NCBI GenBank assembly: GCA_963969365.1
Contig: OZ017746.1
Span: 2,108,001 to 2,172,000 of the forward strand
DNA from: Asterochloris sp. CNOR1
Taxonomy: Eukaryota; Chlorophyta; Trebouxiophyceae; Trebouxiales; Trebouxiaceae
Direction of reading: 5' to 3'
Length of the DNA stretch: 64,000 nucleotides
Positions within the stretch are counted from its first letter, which is position 1, and every line of letters starts with the position of its first letter. Position numbers and translations under genes: made by a program. Positions 24,401-35,590 of the stretch are shown piece by piece. Under the pieces are notes generated by a model that was given only the letters and a program-made list of their open reading frames with translations, did no database searches and had not been told where the DNA came from.

Positions 24401-26506
24401 ATTGTACAGTGACAGGAAGACAGGCAAGGTCAGTCTCTGAGCGCACATTCTGCAACCCTTCTGGTCCGAGTTGCCTGTAGCACTCTTGCATGGTTCGATG
24501 CCTGAAGGGCTGCGGCATTTGAGCTGCTACAATTGAGCTGCTTGTACACACTTCATGAGGCTCTCCCAGTCAAGCAACCAGGCAATTGATGCCAGCGACA
24601 TCAGCAGATACAGACCCCGCTGCCTGAGCGCACCCTGTCAGCATCATGGCGGTTCTCCCAGTTGAGCAATGGGCGACCAGGTGCCGGCAGCATAAAAATG
24701 TAGGCAAGCTCTGTGCGCGCACCCTATAAGCCTTCGTGCGGTCCTCCAGGTCCACAACCTCGTCGGTAACAGCGCTCTTGTACTCAATGTCACGGATGAC
24801 ACGGTGTGTGGGCGCCTCTCCCACATCCCCCTCCTGCATGTCTGAGTAGTGAGCTGTGGAGGGGAGCTTCTCCTCCGACACCTTCTTGTTCACCTGTAGG
24901 CAAAAGCTGTGCCTGTCAAGATGATGCCTTAGGCTTGGGGCCTTCTCTGTGCTGTAGCACATTGTCTCCTGATAAGGCACTGAAGCTTGGCCAGGTGAGC
25001 CTGCTGTAACCCTCCATGTGAGCTGTCAGACCTGTCTGCACGCATGCTGTCCTGGCTGCTCGTACAAGGCCAGGACAGGGTTCAGCCTTTTCAGCAGAGG
25101 CACCCGGCCAGCCCCTCACGCATAGCCTGCACTCGCCTTCACTTTGATGTCCAGCCCATCGCAGATCTTGAAGAGCAGCGAGCGATACGCAGTGTGGGTG
25201 TCCCGCATTTTGAGGGCTGTGGACAGTTGCTCAGACTTGCTCACATGCCTGATGACATGCTGCACCCCCTGGCTCAGGCGCTGCAGCACCTCCTGATTGC
25301 ATTGCTTCGCCTCGCTGTACTTGGCGTCCTGCTCCACATCATCAATGGAGATGATCTGCAGGCACACAGCCCAGAGTATGCTCAGGCCTGGGCTGGGAGA
25401 GCTGTCATGGTGAGCATCCAGCTCTGCACTGCCGACTCAGAGGGCCTGCATGCAGCGTACAGTGCCCTGTTCATGTCTAGCCTTGGCCTGGAGGCATGGC
25501 AAGGCAGTGCAGCAGACTACAAAGTGACTCAGGACCCAGCAACTGCAGGACGCCTGCAGCAGGATCCACATGCATGGCATACCTCCAGGGTGATGCCGGC
25601 GTCAGTCAGGGCGCCACTGACCCCTCTCGCAAACTCCAGAGCATCATCCATGTTGGACAGGTCCATCAGGAAGTTGCTTATGAGCAGGATGCGCTTGCGG
25701 GATTTCTTCTGATTGATGACCTCAGAGCGCGCCTTGAGCTCGCCAATGGCAACAACGACGGCGTAGAGGAAGTCACTCTGACCCGAGGCGTCCTTTAGGT
25801 AGGGCAGGCAGCCTTCTCTTCCTTGCATTGAATCATGCTGTGCCTGCCGGCACCTGCTTGGCAGGCGCAGGGCATGGCAGGGACATTTCCTCTTGAAGGA
25901 TGGCTTGCTGATGCCCAAAAAGCTCTAGAAAAGAGGTTATTGGACATCAAGGCAGCAAGCAGAAAACAGTCTGCAAGCAGAAAACGAAGACAGCACCTGT
26001 GCTGTGGGAATGCTCACCAAGGGAAGGGCCTTCAAAGATGTCAGGAACATCAGGTCAGGAGGCTGCAGGGATTGCTCCAAGATGATGTGCTGATACTGGA
26101 TGCCGTCATTCACCTCATCTGCAACCGGATTCTGGGTGCCTGCAGCAGCATGAAGGGTTAGCCTGGCAGCCTTCGACTGCGAAAGCTTCCAGTGGCTGTG
26201 ACAGGCCCACCGTTTGTCCCACACAGCACCAGCCCAAGCTCATGAGTGGGCTTGTTCAGAATCTGCAGAAGCGCCAGCGCAGTTCAAGGACTGGCACGAC
26301 TGCAGGCATCACCCAGAACAGCCGGACCTTGAGCATCGCATGCACAATCAGAGCCCTCTGTGCATCTTCCAAGTTGTGCCTCTCCATGAGGAATCCAACA
26401 TCCAGAATCACCACCGCCAGCTCCTGCAGGGCGCTTCAGGCAGGATGCTGCTTCCGAGAGCAGCTCAGCACAGCACATACGCTGCAAGACACACCTTGGC
26501 TGCCAT
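21481..26506 (-). CDS. KU80: Ku80 (XRCC5), DNA double-strand-break end-binding subunit
   Basis: Ku80 pairs with Ku70 as a ring on DNA ends, starts non-homologous end joining and protects telomeres. Exon 1 is only 12 nt (MAAK, 26506-26495); the next exon starts at 26423 with ELAVVILDVGFLMERHNL, the first strand of the vWA domain. More vWA sequence follows: QYQHIILEQSLQPPDLMF near 26070 and SRKRILLISNFLMDLSNM near 25660. The Ku core includes VSEEKLPSTAHYSDMQEG near 24860, GRQLVPISKEDELEMQYK near 24060 and MLVPNKDDQQSRLIMSAI near 23800. The PK-binding C-terminal domain shows KAMSTMFPTHIPKVS near 22740 and YDKPLDCLTVLRGACEEH near 21950. The acidic tail ends NDEFEDME at 21484, just before the stop. 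The C-terminal helix differs from the animal DNA-PKcs-binding peptide, as in plants. Introns contain decayed copies of exon edges (see repeats). Confidence 0.88.
22360..22390. repeat. Three tandem decamers in a Ku80 intron
   Basis: TGCAAATTGC-type decamers occur three times in a row, directly followed by TTTTTGCAGG. They may supply pyrimidine and acceptor-like sequence, or may be simple slippage. Confidence 0.8.
23791..23900 (-). repeat. Decayed copy of a Ku80 exon start, about 65 bp from the original
   Basis: The exon start encoding DVWMLVPNKDDQQ (23791-23834, read on minus) is repeated imperfectly at 23856-23900, just upstream of it in transcript order. The copy keeps GATGCTG, AACAAGGA and ACCAGCTG and lies behind a CTGCAG acceptor-like site. 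It looks like a tandem duplication across the 3' splice site followed by decay. Confidence 0.7.
24441..24730 (-). repeat. Decayed serial copies of a Ku80 donor-side exon edge
   Basis: On the minus strand the true donor follows ...AAGGCTTATAGG, reading GTGCGCGCACAG near 24715. Similar GTGCGCTCAG sites lie near 24628 and 24441, and a matching block CTCCCAGTnnAGCAA occurs at 24561 and 24653. Spacing is about 90 bp, or twice that. Several potential 5' splice sites are thus laid out in series. Confidence 0.6.
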
Positions 26507-26910
26507 GCTGCCTCGGTATTACGCACCAGCGACTCCAAGACAGCACTGCTGCTGTGCTGCGAGCAAAGTGGGAGACACAGGCAACGCAAGGTTTTGGTAG
26601 GTGCCCTAGAACTCGACTTTTGCCAGCCATGCTTGCTTCAGCAGCTTTCAGAGCAGCCCGAAACAATGAGACATTGGCGTGGTACCTCGCCAACAGACAA
26701 GCTGCTCTGCTTGCCTCATGGCAGGGCAGCGCACGGGAAGCTCTGTCCACGTCCAGTCGCAGATTATTGTCTTTGCAGGACTGGATGGTGACTGGGCAGT
26801 GTTCAGCGTCTCACAGCTCAGAGCACTTCCCATCAGTCAATGCTGTGAGGTGGCACTGCCCTGCCCAGCAGGCCTCCATATGGAGCCTCACCCTCCCACA
26901 GCATCTCAAT
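26507..26910. promoter_or_regulatory. Divergent spacer between KU80 and COX11
   Basis: The two start codons point away from each other across 404 bp, so both promoters must be here. Open frames in the spacer show no splice-supported homology. I could not pick a convincing TATA box or element. Confidence 0.45.
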
Positions 26911-27987
26911 ATGGTATCAGCATGCCACAGCAGCCAGTTACGCCATTGGCAGCATGCCTCAGGACGAGCTTTACAGCACCGCCAGACCCACACTGGCAGC
27001 ACGCTGCGGCAAGCACCCCAGCCCGTGGGGGCTGCTGCGGCCCGGCAGGCTCGGCTCACAGCGCAAGTCCAGGCAGCCAATCGGCACAGCGGAGAGCAGG
27101 GCATGTACCTTGTGGCCTTTGTGGTGGCAATGGTTGGCCTCACGTATGCCTCAGTGCCCCTCTACCGCATGTTCTGCCAGGCCACAGGCTTTGGCGGTAC
27201 GGTGCAGCAGGGCAAGACAGGTGTGTAGCATTGCCCCAGCAAGAGTGTTTCAGGACGACCTATCAAGCGCAGGATGGCCATCAAGCTTATACCAAACTGG
27301 CTTTGCATCAGCATTGATGGCCACCCTTTGACGGACACCCTGCCCGCCATGACCTGAGTTGAATCCTTGCTGGGGTGCTGTTGCAGCCCCCTCAGCAAAG
27401 CGCTGCCTGTAAATAGTGGCCCTTGCTGGCAACCAAAGGCTGCTCTATTTGGCATGCAGTTGAGGACAAACTGGCGGAGCGGGAGCAGGCTGCCAACGCA
27501 GAACTAGATGCAGCTGCTGCCAGCAGACAGTTGACTGTGACCTTTAACGCTGACGTCTCAGATGGCATGCCATGGAAGTTCCGGCCCAGCCAGCGCAGCG
27601 TAACTCTGCGCCCCGGAGAAAGCACACTGGCATTCTATGTAGCTGAGAACTTGAGCAACAAGTCCATCATTGGCGTCTCCACATACAATGTCACGCCACA
27701 GCAGGCAGGCTACTACTTCAATAAAATTCAGTGCTTCTGCTTCGAGGAGCAGAAGCTGCGGCCAGGTGAGCAATGGCTAGCTGCCTTCGGCCCCTTGCCA
27801 GTTGCCTAGCTTGCTCTCAGCGGCTCCATGTGCACATACAGGCGAGCAGGTTGACATGCCTGTCTTCTTCTACATAGATCCAGAGTTTGCAATTGACCCC
27901 AAAATGAAGGGCATAGACCAGCTCACCCTCTCTTATACATTTTTCAAAGTTGACGAGGATGAAGAGGACCTTGATGCAGCAGCTTGA
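26911..27987 (+). CDS. COX11: Mitochondrial copper chaperone COX11
   Basis: COX11 delivers copper to the CuB site of cytochrome c oxidase from the mitochondrial inner membrane. The chosen start (26911) gives a basic, Ser/Arg/Gln-rich presequence without acidic residues until the membrane part. The transmembrane helix is YLVAFVVAMVGLTYASVP, followed by LYRMFCQATGFGGT. Exon 1 ends at 27220 and joins in phase to VEDKLAEREQA at 27460. The copper-binding domain has the signature CFCFEEQ near 27738, as well as VTFNADVSDGMPWKF. Exon 3 from 27842 gives GEQVDMPVFFYIDPEF and an acidic tail ending AAA, with TGA at 27985-27987. All hallmarks are present and the length is normal. Another in-frame Met exists at 26932-27104, but only the upstream start supplies a targeting sequence. 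Confidence 0.93.
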
Positions 27988-28119
27988 CCAGTACTTCAAG
28001 ACTGCATGACAATTTGCTCCGCAATTGTTTTTAGACAGTCTGCATTGCCCTTCTATCTTCAAAGGGAGCAGCTTGAAATCGGCTCAATTTCACTTGCGAG
28101 CTTGGCTTATCAGCAATTC

Positions 28120-29435
28120 ATGGCCAGGCTCTTCAAGGTGTGACACACAGCCCGAGCTGGCTATGCTCCTCTCAAGGCCAGCAAGATGCACAGAGCTTGC
28201 TACCTGCCTGTGCAGGCCTTGGGTTCCAGCCTGTCCGACTACAGGGACAGGCGCTTCCCTGGCAGTGATGAGGAGTACTATGAGCGTCTGCGAACCAGCA
28301 CCACTGTGTATGTGGGCAACCTCAGCTTTCAGACCACAGAGTTCCAGATGTACGAGGTGAGGCAGCCGGCGGCAATGCCCTGGCTGCTCATGCAACAGCA
28401 TTTGCCTTGCTGACCGGCTTGCTCCGTGCTGGCTGCTCATGCAGTGCTGTTCTGCCTCCCTCGCGGCTTTAACACGCACCGCTTGCTCTTGAGGTGGCCG
28501 ACTGCCTTACGTTTACGCCCTGCAGTGCAGTGGCTGCCTGCGCTGTGCTGATGTGCCTTGCTCACAAATTTGGGTGCATGCTGCAGCTCTTTCGTAAGGC
28601 TGGCGAGATTCACCGGCTCATCATGGGGCTGGACAAGATGAAACGCACCCCCTGCGGCTTTTGTTTTGTGGAATACTACAACCGCGAGGATGCAGAGGCA
28701 GCTGTCAAGTATATCGGCGGCATGAAGCTGGACGACAAGCAGATCCGGGTTGATATTGACTGGGGCTTCGAGGAAGGGCGGCAGTATGGTCGGGGGCGTC
28801 ATGGCGGCCAGGTGGGCATTGCACGTGCATAGGCGTGACTGCAGCGTCTGAGTGTGAGCAGGCATCCATTTGCAGCCCAGCCAACAGTCTCTCTGTGCTC
28901 ATTCAAGCTGGGTGCAATGACAAGCTTGACAGCACTTCGATTGCAACTCTGCCGACTTGGTCTGTACACAAACAAGGTTGCTGGAGGTCTGGGACAGGAC
29001 CTTCAAGGAAGTTGAGTGGGCTGAGGGAGGCCTGGACCTCGACAGGAGCTCAACTGAGTATGGAGCATTGCACACGCTGGCTACAGCTGGTTTCTTGTTC
29101 AGGTCCGTGATGAAATCAGGCGGCTCAAGCAGCAGGAACAACAGGAGGAGGCTGAGATGATGTTTGGCAGAGACTGGCCAGAGCCCCCTCCGGCCTTCAG
29201 ACAGCCCATGGACGCTTTCCCTCAGCCCCCTCCCCCACCGCTGCGCTACCCGCCTCAACAGCACGACAGGGGCCACCACAGGCAGCTTGACATCCGGCAC
29301 TCATCCCACGGGCACCGCAGCAGTGGCGGCAGACGGCATCGCCAAGATGACCATGGGGGCGGCAATCGGAAACGGGCCAGAGAGCAGCAGGAGGTGGAAT
29401 ACCGGCATCCCCGCATGCGGCATGATGATGATTAG
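28120..29435 (+). CDS. CBP20: Nuclear cap-binding protein subunit 2 (CBP20)
   Basis: CBP20 binds the 5' m7G cap of Pol II transcripts together with CBP80 and supports splicing, export and microRNA processing. Exon 1 is 18 nt (MARLFK, 28120-28137) and joins in phase to [14 protein letters not shown] at 28216. The RRM follows: RNP2 VYVGNLSF near 28310 and RNP1 GFCFVEYY near 28660, with [17 protein letters not shown] between them. [15 protein letters not shown] (about 28755-28800) is the conserved cap-contact region. The final exon from 29103 starts [15 protein letters not shown] and becomes a Pro-, His- and Arg-rich tail ending RMRHDDD. This tail is longer than in animals and resembles the plant extension that carries nuclear localisation signals. 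Confidence 0.95.
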
Positions 29436-29541
29436 CTCCCATCTACACCTCTCATGTCTGACACAGTCTCAATAACTCTCAAATGCTCACTCCCCATTTA
29501 ATTATTGGTTGAGTCTTAGCTATCAAATCTGGCTGATCAGC

Positions 29542-29751
29542 TTAGGTCAGCACTCTATAGACAGCCATGCCAGCAAAGGCACCAGCAAAGGTCAGCAGCA
29601 TCACATTGTTGGTGGGGGATGGCGCTGGGTGGCGCAGGGTCTGCGCCAGCAGGTAGGCACTGCTGAGCGTACACACCACCGTTCCAGTGACCTTGCAGCT
29701 CGTGCAGTCTGCCTTCGTCCCGTTGCGCTGCTCCTTACCAGACATTGGCAA
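29542..29751 (-). CDS. DMAC1/DUF4536-like small membrane protein
   Basis: This is a single-exon frame of 69 residues. Near its N-terminus it has DCTSCKVTGT, a CxxC motif followed by two hydrophobic helices (VVCTLSSAYLLAQTL and NNVMLLTFAGAFAGMAVY). This layout matches DUF4536, the family of animal DMAC1 (TMEM261), an assembly factor for the distal arm of mitochondrial complex I. The role here is inferred from family resemblance only. It converges on CBP20 with 106 bp between stops and lies head-to-tail with TMA7. Confidence 0.65.
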   Translation of the reverse strand: MPMSGKEQRNGTKADCTSCKVTGTVVCTLSSAYLLAQTLRHPAPSPTNNVMLLTFAGAFAGMAVYRVLT

Positions 29752-29844
29752 AGTTGACCTGTACAGGCACTCACCAACAGGCTGCCTGGCGCCCCATCAA
29801 GAGAGTTCTGCTCAGCAAGCGGCAGTGAGCCTCACCTTCAGGCT

Positions 29845-30273
<429 letters not shown>

Positions 30274-30386
30274 GGCCTCACAAAAGCTTTGCAAAATTAA
30301 GCTGTGAGCCCCCCCTTTTGGTCAACGTTATACTTCCGTTCTTGGTGTGGTGCTGCCCCCAACTGTGCTGGTGCAGCGCTGCCAGA

Positions 30387-31305
30387 ATGCACACTTGGGC
30401 AGCCTGGCTATGCACAGCAGGTGTAGCTGCAACTCTGCTTGCCAGCATCAGAGGAGCATGTCATGCAGGACTAGTGCGACAGGAGCTGGGAAGGAAGCTG
30501 ATGCATATCAGAGAGTGGCACATGCACGCTTGCCCCAATGCATGGTGCAGCAGAGATGACATCAGCTTCTGCTGTGCAGGTATGGGCACTACCTTCGTCA
30601 TGTGCTGGCCTTTGTTTGGTGACAGCTGGACAGCTGCCCTGGCAGCCGCCTCCATCCCATTCGCTGCAACCCTGCACTTTATTGCGGTGGGACTGGGCAT
30701 CACAAAGGATGCTGGCCTTGTGTCTGGGACTACGGTGCGGGTGCCTGCAGTGCATTGCTGGCTGAGGTGCCCCGCCAATGGAAGCCGTGTGTGCGTCCCT
30801 GCAGAGGAAGGGCCAGCGAGAGGAGCTTTTGGCTGGCCCCAGCCTCTATGGGGTCTCGATAACAATCTTGACGGTCTTGTACTGGCAGCGTCCGGCAGGC
30901 GTTGCTGCGGTGGCCTGCCTGTGCGTCGGGGATGGCTGTGCAGAGGTGGTAGGCCAAAGGCTTGGGAGGCACAAGCTTCCACACAATAAGAACAAGGTGA
31001 GGCTACTTCTGAACTGTGTCTTTTGCCTGAGCCTGTAGCTAATGGGTTTCACACTGCAAATGCAGAGCTATGAGGGCACAGCTGCCTGCTTTCTTGGTGG
31101 CTTGTTTGGGACTGCTGGCCTGCTGCTCTGCCTAGAAAGGCATGGTCTCCCCTCGGCGGCAGGGGCACCCATCTGGCTGGGAGCAGCTGCTGCTGCCGCT
31201 GCAGCGGGTGCAGTGGAGTCTTTCCCTCTGGGTGACTTCGACAATGCTATGGTTCCAGTTGCAGCAGCCATGGGCATGCACTTGCTGATGCCGGCTGTCA
31301 CCTAG
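30387..31305 (+). CDS. Phytol kinase-like membrane protein (VTE5/farnesol kinase family)
   Basis: Members phosphorylate free phytol or farnesol with CTP in plastid membranes and feed tocopherol and chlorophyll salvage. The sequence starts MHTWAAWLCTAGVAATLL and continues LVRQELGRKLMHI, the conserved RKL/MH motif after the first helix. Later exons give MGTTFVMCWPLFGDSWTA, a short linker RGELLAGPSLYGVSITIL, and the signature CVGDGCAEVVGQRLGRHK near 30930, which is the family's nucleotide-binding motif. The last exon reads SYEGTAACFLGGLFGTAG, then an Ala-rich helix and VESFPLGDFDNAMVP, ending in TAG at 31303-31305. About six hydrophobic helices are visible. I could not settle the splice between LMHI and MGTTFV. 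The substrate (phytol, farnesol or dolichol) cannot be decided here. Confidence 0.8.
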
Positions 31306-32131
31306 CTGAGCTGAACTGGTTGGCTAATTCCAAAACCCAACCCAGCTTGGCTTAAACCCAAGGACACTAACTTTTGAAGCTCTTCACCTCCTCCCTCATA
31401 TGTACACCTCCAGGGGCTGTGACTCAAAATCCAGTACTGCTGACCAGCTTGACGACTGCCGCCATGCAGGATGCATCCCTTTCAAGGCAGCAGCTGCATG
31501 AGGGCTACCTTCCTCCTTTCACAGGTGTCTCCCTAGCTCTGAAGGGCAGACAGCTGCTTGTCCAGAAGCAGCATTCCAAACAACTCTGCCATGCTGATGG
31601 CTGACACCCACCACAGTGCTGGGCACAGGTGCACAGGAGTGGGGGCTTGTCCATTCAAGGTCTCAACTAGCTAGATTTGAACTCTGCAATGCCGGCCAAG
31701 CCAGACTCTACAGCATGGCTGAGGCCTGCACAAAGTGGGGTGGAGTGACTCGCCTACCTCTCGTTAGTGCTTGCTGATGGCAGTTTCAGCTGAGGGTTGG
31801 TGGGCCATGCTGGGGGGGTCAGTGATCTTCGAAGACTAAATCTGCAAGCAGATGCTGACTAACCAAACCCCTCTCAGATTGATATTCCCCTCATACATTT
31901 GGTCCTGGCAATTTGGTCCGGTGGGTGCTGTGTGCTCCCTGCGAAGGGCATGCCTGATGAGGACAGGAGGCCGCCGCAGCAGAATACTAACTCAGCCCAT
32001 GGAGTTCAAAGAGCCGCTGTCTCAGGGCTTGAGACACTAGGAGCAGCCTGGCCTGCTGCAGGTTGGAGTCGCCATGCAGCAGTGAGTAGTGCACCACACT
32101 TGCCTTTGCTTGTCTGGGATCATGGCGGCAG
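31306..32131. other. Intergenic gap, no gene seen
   Basis: This separates the phytol-kinase stop from the homeodomain gene start. Short frames occur (for example near 31374-31604) but carry no recognisable motif or splice support. It may contain a 5' UTR exon of the homeodomain gene. Confidence 0.45.
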
Positions 32132-35100
32132 ATGCAGAAGTCTTCTGAATTCTGTCTGCAGGATGCCCTGTTCAGCAGCCTGGCCACAAGCAACTTGATG
32201 GACGCAGCAGACTTTGCTCAGTCCAACAGCCATGGGGAGGCGCTGATGGGCTTGTCATCAGTGGGGAGCCTGTTGCAGCAGCCCAACCCGCTGCAGCAGT
32301 TGCAGGCGCTGCAGGCACACCATCTGGTGCGGTGCACACTTGGCTGAGCTGGCACCATATCTGCATTGTCAAGTGCTCATCCTCCCACATGTCGACCTCT
32401 GTAGGAGGTAGCCAGCCACACTGTGTTCCTGCTTGCTTAAGATCTGCTCTCTGATTCTGTAGGCCCAGCTGACTAAACAAGTCAAGGACAGCGAGGGCCC
32501 CGCATCGCAATCCCTAGGGGCTTTCTCATCGCCTGATGGCCCTGCTCTGCAGCAACTGCTGCAGCAGCATCAGCACCAGCAGCAGAAGCACAACCAGCAC
32601 CAGCAGAGTGTGGCGCAGGCTGCGGCGGCAACCAGCCAGGCACAGCCCCAGGTCGTGCAGATGCCCAGGTAAGATATAAAAGTGGAAATCGTGGTTGGCT
32701 CTGCTCAAGTAGATGTCACTGATGTCAGCAGGGCTTGTATATCACGCCTATATTCGGCAGCGGAAGTCTTCTGGCAGCAGCGACGCTCACATTTGTGTGC
32801 TGTTGTGCATGAGTGACTGAGGCAGGCTGAAGAGTCTGCTCCTGCATGCGCTTGGCAGGCGCTTCTCGCTGCCATTGGGGAGCAAGCTGCAGCGTGCCTT
32901 CTTGGCGCGGCTGAGTGCTGATCTGAACCCCGCAAGAGTTCAGAAAGCTTGCCGACTCACAGATTTTCATCCTGAATCTGAGTTCCTTTTTAGTCATCGA
33001 GGGGGTGCATTAGCCTCCAAAGCTGCATGGCCGAGCTGCCATGCTGGCAGACGGCTTGAAGACTGTGCACACCTACCAGGGACACAACCTGGTGGTTGCT
33101 GTGCCAGACTGACCCCACTGCGCTGCAGGCCTCGCTGGAAGCCCAACCAAGTGCAGATCAGCCTGCTGGAGCAGCACTTTGGCTCAGGCAACTCCAAGCC
33201 CACCACAGAGCTGACAACCAACGTGCAGGCTGCTGGGGAGGCCACAGAGCAGCAGGTGAGGTTCAGGGCAGGCAGCGGTGGTTGTGATGTTGTGCTGTTG
33301 TGCTGTGGACGCGTCCTGGCTGCTGCTGCAGATTGCCAATCACCATCTCGCACAGCAGGAATGCCCTGCCCCTTGGTGCAGGTTGGGGTATGGCTGAAGA
33401 ACAGGCTGGCCAGGGCCAAGCGGGATGCCAAGGTGAGGATGTTGGTATGATGTGACACAGAGGGGCTGCATGCTGGAGTCCCCAGCCTGATATACACCTC
33501 CTGCAACCCAGTCTTTGTGCTCAGGCTGGTGCTGTTCCTGCAGATAATGGAGACACAACCTGCACCGCGCGAGGATGCCTCTGAGTGAGTCTGCCCTGCC
33601 ATGACCTGCCTGCCTCAGCCCTGCTGCTGCACCGGATTACCAAATGTCTGGGCAGCAGGTGGTCTGACATGGAGGTGCAGGGTTAGCCACCCCCAGTCAG
33701 CTGCTCCCTTCAAGTATTGCGCTCCCTGCGGAGCCTAGGAGTGCTGCGCTCCCTGCGGTGCAGGTCGTCACGCAAGCGATCCCGGGGAGCGGCAGGCGCA
33801 GAGAGCGAGCCCGAAGTCAGCGCGGATGATGTCGCTGCCACCTTTGAGGGCTTTCAGGGCGTCGCCTTTGGGTTGGTGAGCCTGGACGGCTGGGCTTGCC
33901 TGCACATGGCCCCCATCTGGGGCGCTGTGTGACTGCTGCATGGGTGCACACCACCGGGCTGTCATCCCCCTGCTGAGGCTTGTCTGCGCTCCTAGCGTAC
34001 CAGCAGTCGAGGATGGCTGTCTGACTCTCTGCTGTATGCTGTAACTGGTGCCAGATGCTGCAAGATCTGTTCCAGCCCAGCTTGGTGTTCCTCCTGCTCA
34101 GCACTCCCACAGCTTTGTGATCTGCACCTGAACTCGGCTTGCTGCCTGCCTCTTAGGCTCACGTGTCGTCTGCCCCCCCTGCAGCTGCGTGACTTGCACA
34201 TGGTTATGGAGGGCATCGATCCCACAGAGCAGGAGCAGGTGTGCAGCAGCATACGCAGCAGCAGCAAGCTGGCCGTGTTTGGGCATGGCATGGAGGGCAC
34301 CGTCCTGAAGACTTTTGCTAGGCAGCTGTGCGATATTGGCATCCAGGTGGGCTGAGCAGCAAACACTGAGGGGACACAGAAGGCAGCGGCCATGCTGCGG
34401 CTGCAGGACACAGTGTGTCTGCTGGTCATTCCCAAGGGGGTTAGGGAAGCAGCAGGCAGAGAACAGGCGGTTGCAATGTGGAATCTGGAGCCATCTGCAT
34501 TGCAGCTGCGCCGCCATGCACTGTGCCGCTTGACTGTTGGTGCCCAAGCCAAGCATGTACAGTTGGGTGGAGATGGCCTGTCTTGTCTGTGCTTCTTGGC
34601 ATGACCTGCCTGTGGCTGTCAGTATGCACTGCAAGATATGTGCCCTGCATCCTGCCCCCGCCTCCTGAGGAGTCCGTGCGCAGCAGGCAGCTTCACTGCG
34701 TGGCCTGGGTGCCCCACTCGTGGGACCCCGTGCCTGAGCCAGGTGCCCTGTCTGTGCAGGCGGCCTCCCTGGACGATGTGGCCTGCCCCTCTCTGGACCA
34801 GCTTGACCTGCTGCTGGTCAGCGCAGGCACAATGGTGCCCAGCGTCATCAGTGCTGCCTCAAGCGAGGCCAGGCGCGCTGGTGAGGCAGCACCCTGCCAG
34901 CAGCATTCTAGCCTCTCTGTGGATCGTGCAGCATGCAGGCTCTGAAAGTGCCTGACACTGTGAGGCTAAATTGCCAGTGAGGCAGCAGGCCACAGCACAG
35001 CACTGCGCTCCCAGCAGGTATGAGAGGCATTGAATTAGGCCTGAGAGCTGCGTGCTGCGTCTGCACTCCCATGTGTGCAAAGAAGCCGCCCACGCCTGTG

Positions 35101-35590
35101 CCCATGAGTGGTATGGGGACGGCTGCCTGCCGTGCCTGCAGGCGTGAAGGTCATCTGCTTCACAGCGCTGCAGCGCTCAGCAAGCCTGAGCTTTGCTGAC
35201 GCTGTGACGCACCTGCCGCTGACGCGTGGCTCCAGTGGGGAGCTTCTGGGCTGCAGCTACGAGCTGGCGCTGCAGCTGCTGCTGGAGACAGCCACAAGTA
35301 ACCTGAGGCGCATCCTGGAGGTGAGCTGGGCGCTGCATTGGAGGGCCTCCTGGGTGGCCCTCTCCTGTAGCCTGCCAGGCCGCCCTTTCCAGCATCCTGC
35401 AGGGGGCCTGAGGGCAATCCAGCTACCCAGGCTGTGGTCACATTGTCGCCAGCATGAACCTCCTTGCCTTGCCCTCTGGTCACTCTGTCCTGCTCTCTGG
35501 AACAGGGGAACGCAGCACAGGTGCCATCTGCAACCCTAAAAGCGCCTGTCTCTGTCTGTGCCGCAGCCCCAGCAGGAGGCGCAGGACTGA
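32132..35590 (+). CDS. Predicted homeodomain-SIS fusion protein
   Basis: Exons 32132-32326, 32463-32668, 33129-33255, 33382-33432, 33544-33584, 33764-33875 and 34185-34346 join in phase without a stop. The N-terminus is Gln/His-rich, like an activation region. The divergent homeodomain starts PRWKPNQVQISLLEQHFG and ends VGVWLKNRLARAKRDAK. It keeps helix-3 Trp and Asn but has Lys at position 50 and Leu at 53; spacing resembles WUSCHEL-type domains. After SSRKRSRGAAGAESEPE the frame runs GLLRDLHMVMEGIDPTEQ, KLAVFGHGMEGTVLKTF, DLLLVSAGTMVPSVISAA, GVKVICFTALQRSASLSF and LPLTRGSSGELLGCSYEL, a SIS fold like 6-phospho-3-hexuloisomerase. The last exon, PQQEAQD, stops at 35588-35590. One junction (34346 to about 34620) is unresolved. 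Two adjacent genes are the alternative: a homeodomain gene stopping at 33930-33932 and a SIS gene starting at a Met near 34200. Confidence 0.6.
33724..33763 (+). repeat. Short tandem duplication at a 3' splice site of the homeodomain gene
   Basis: GCGCTCCCTGCGG occurs twice, about 29 bp apart, ending at the CAG that precedes the exon start at 33764. This is another small duplication abutting a splice acceptor. Confidence 0.75.

Noticed and set aside
26242-26910. N-terminal extension of COX11 in the same open frame
   Set aside because: The frame is open upstream to 26242, but it would overlap the Ku80 first exons in antisense and adds no family sequence. The Met at 26911 already gives a suitable mitochondrial presequence.
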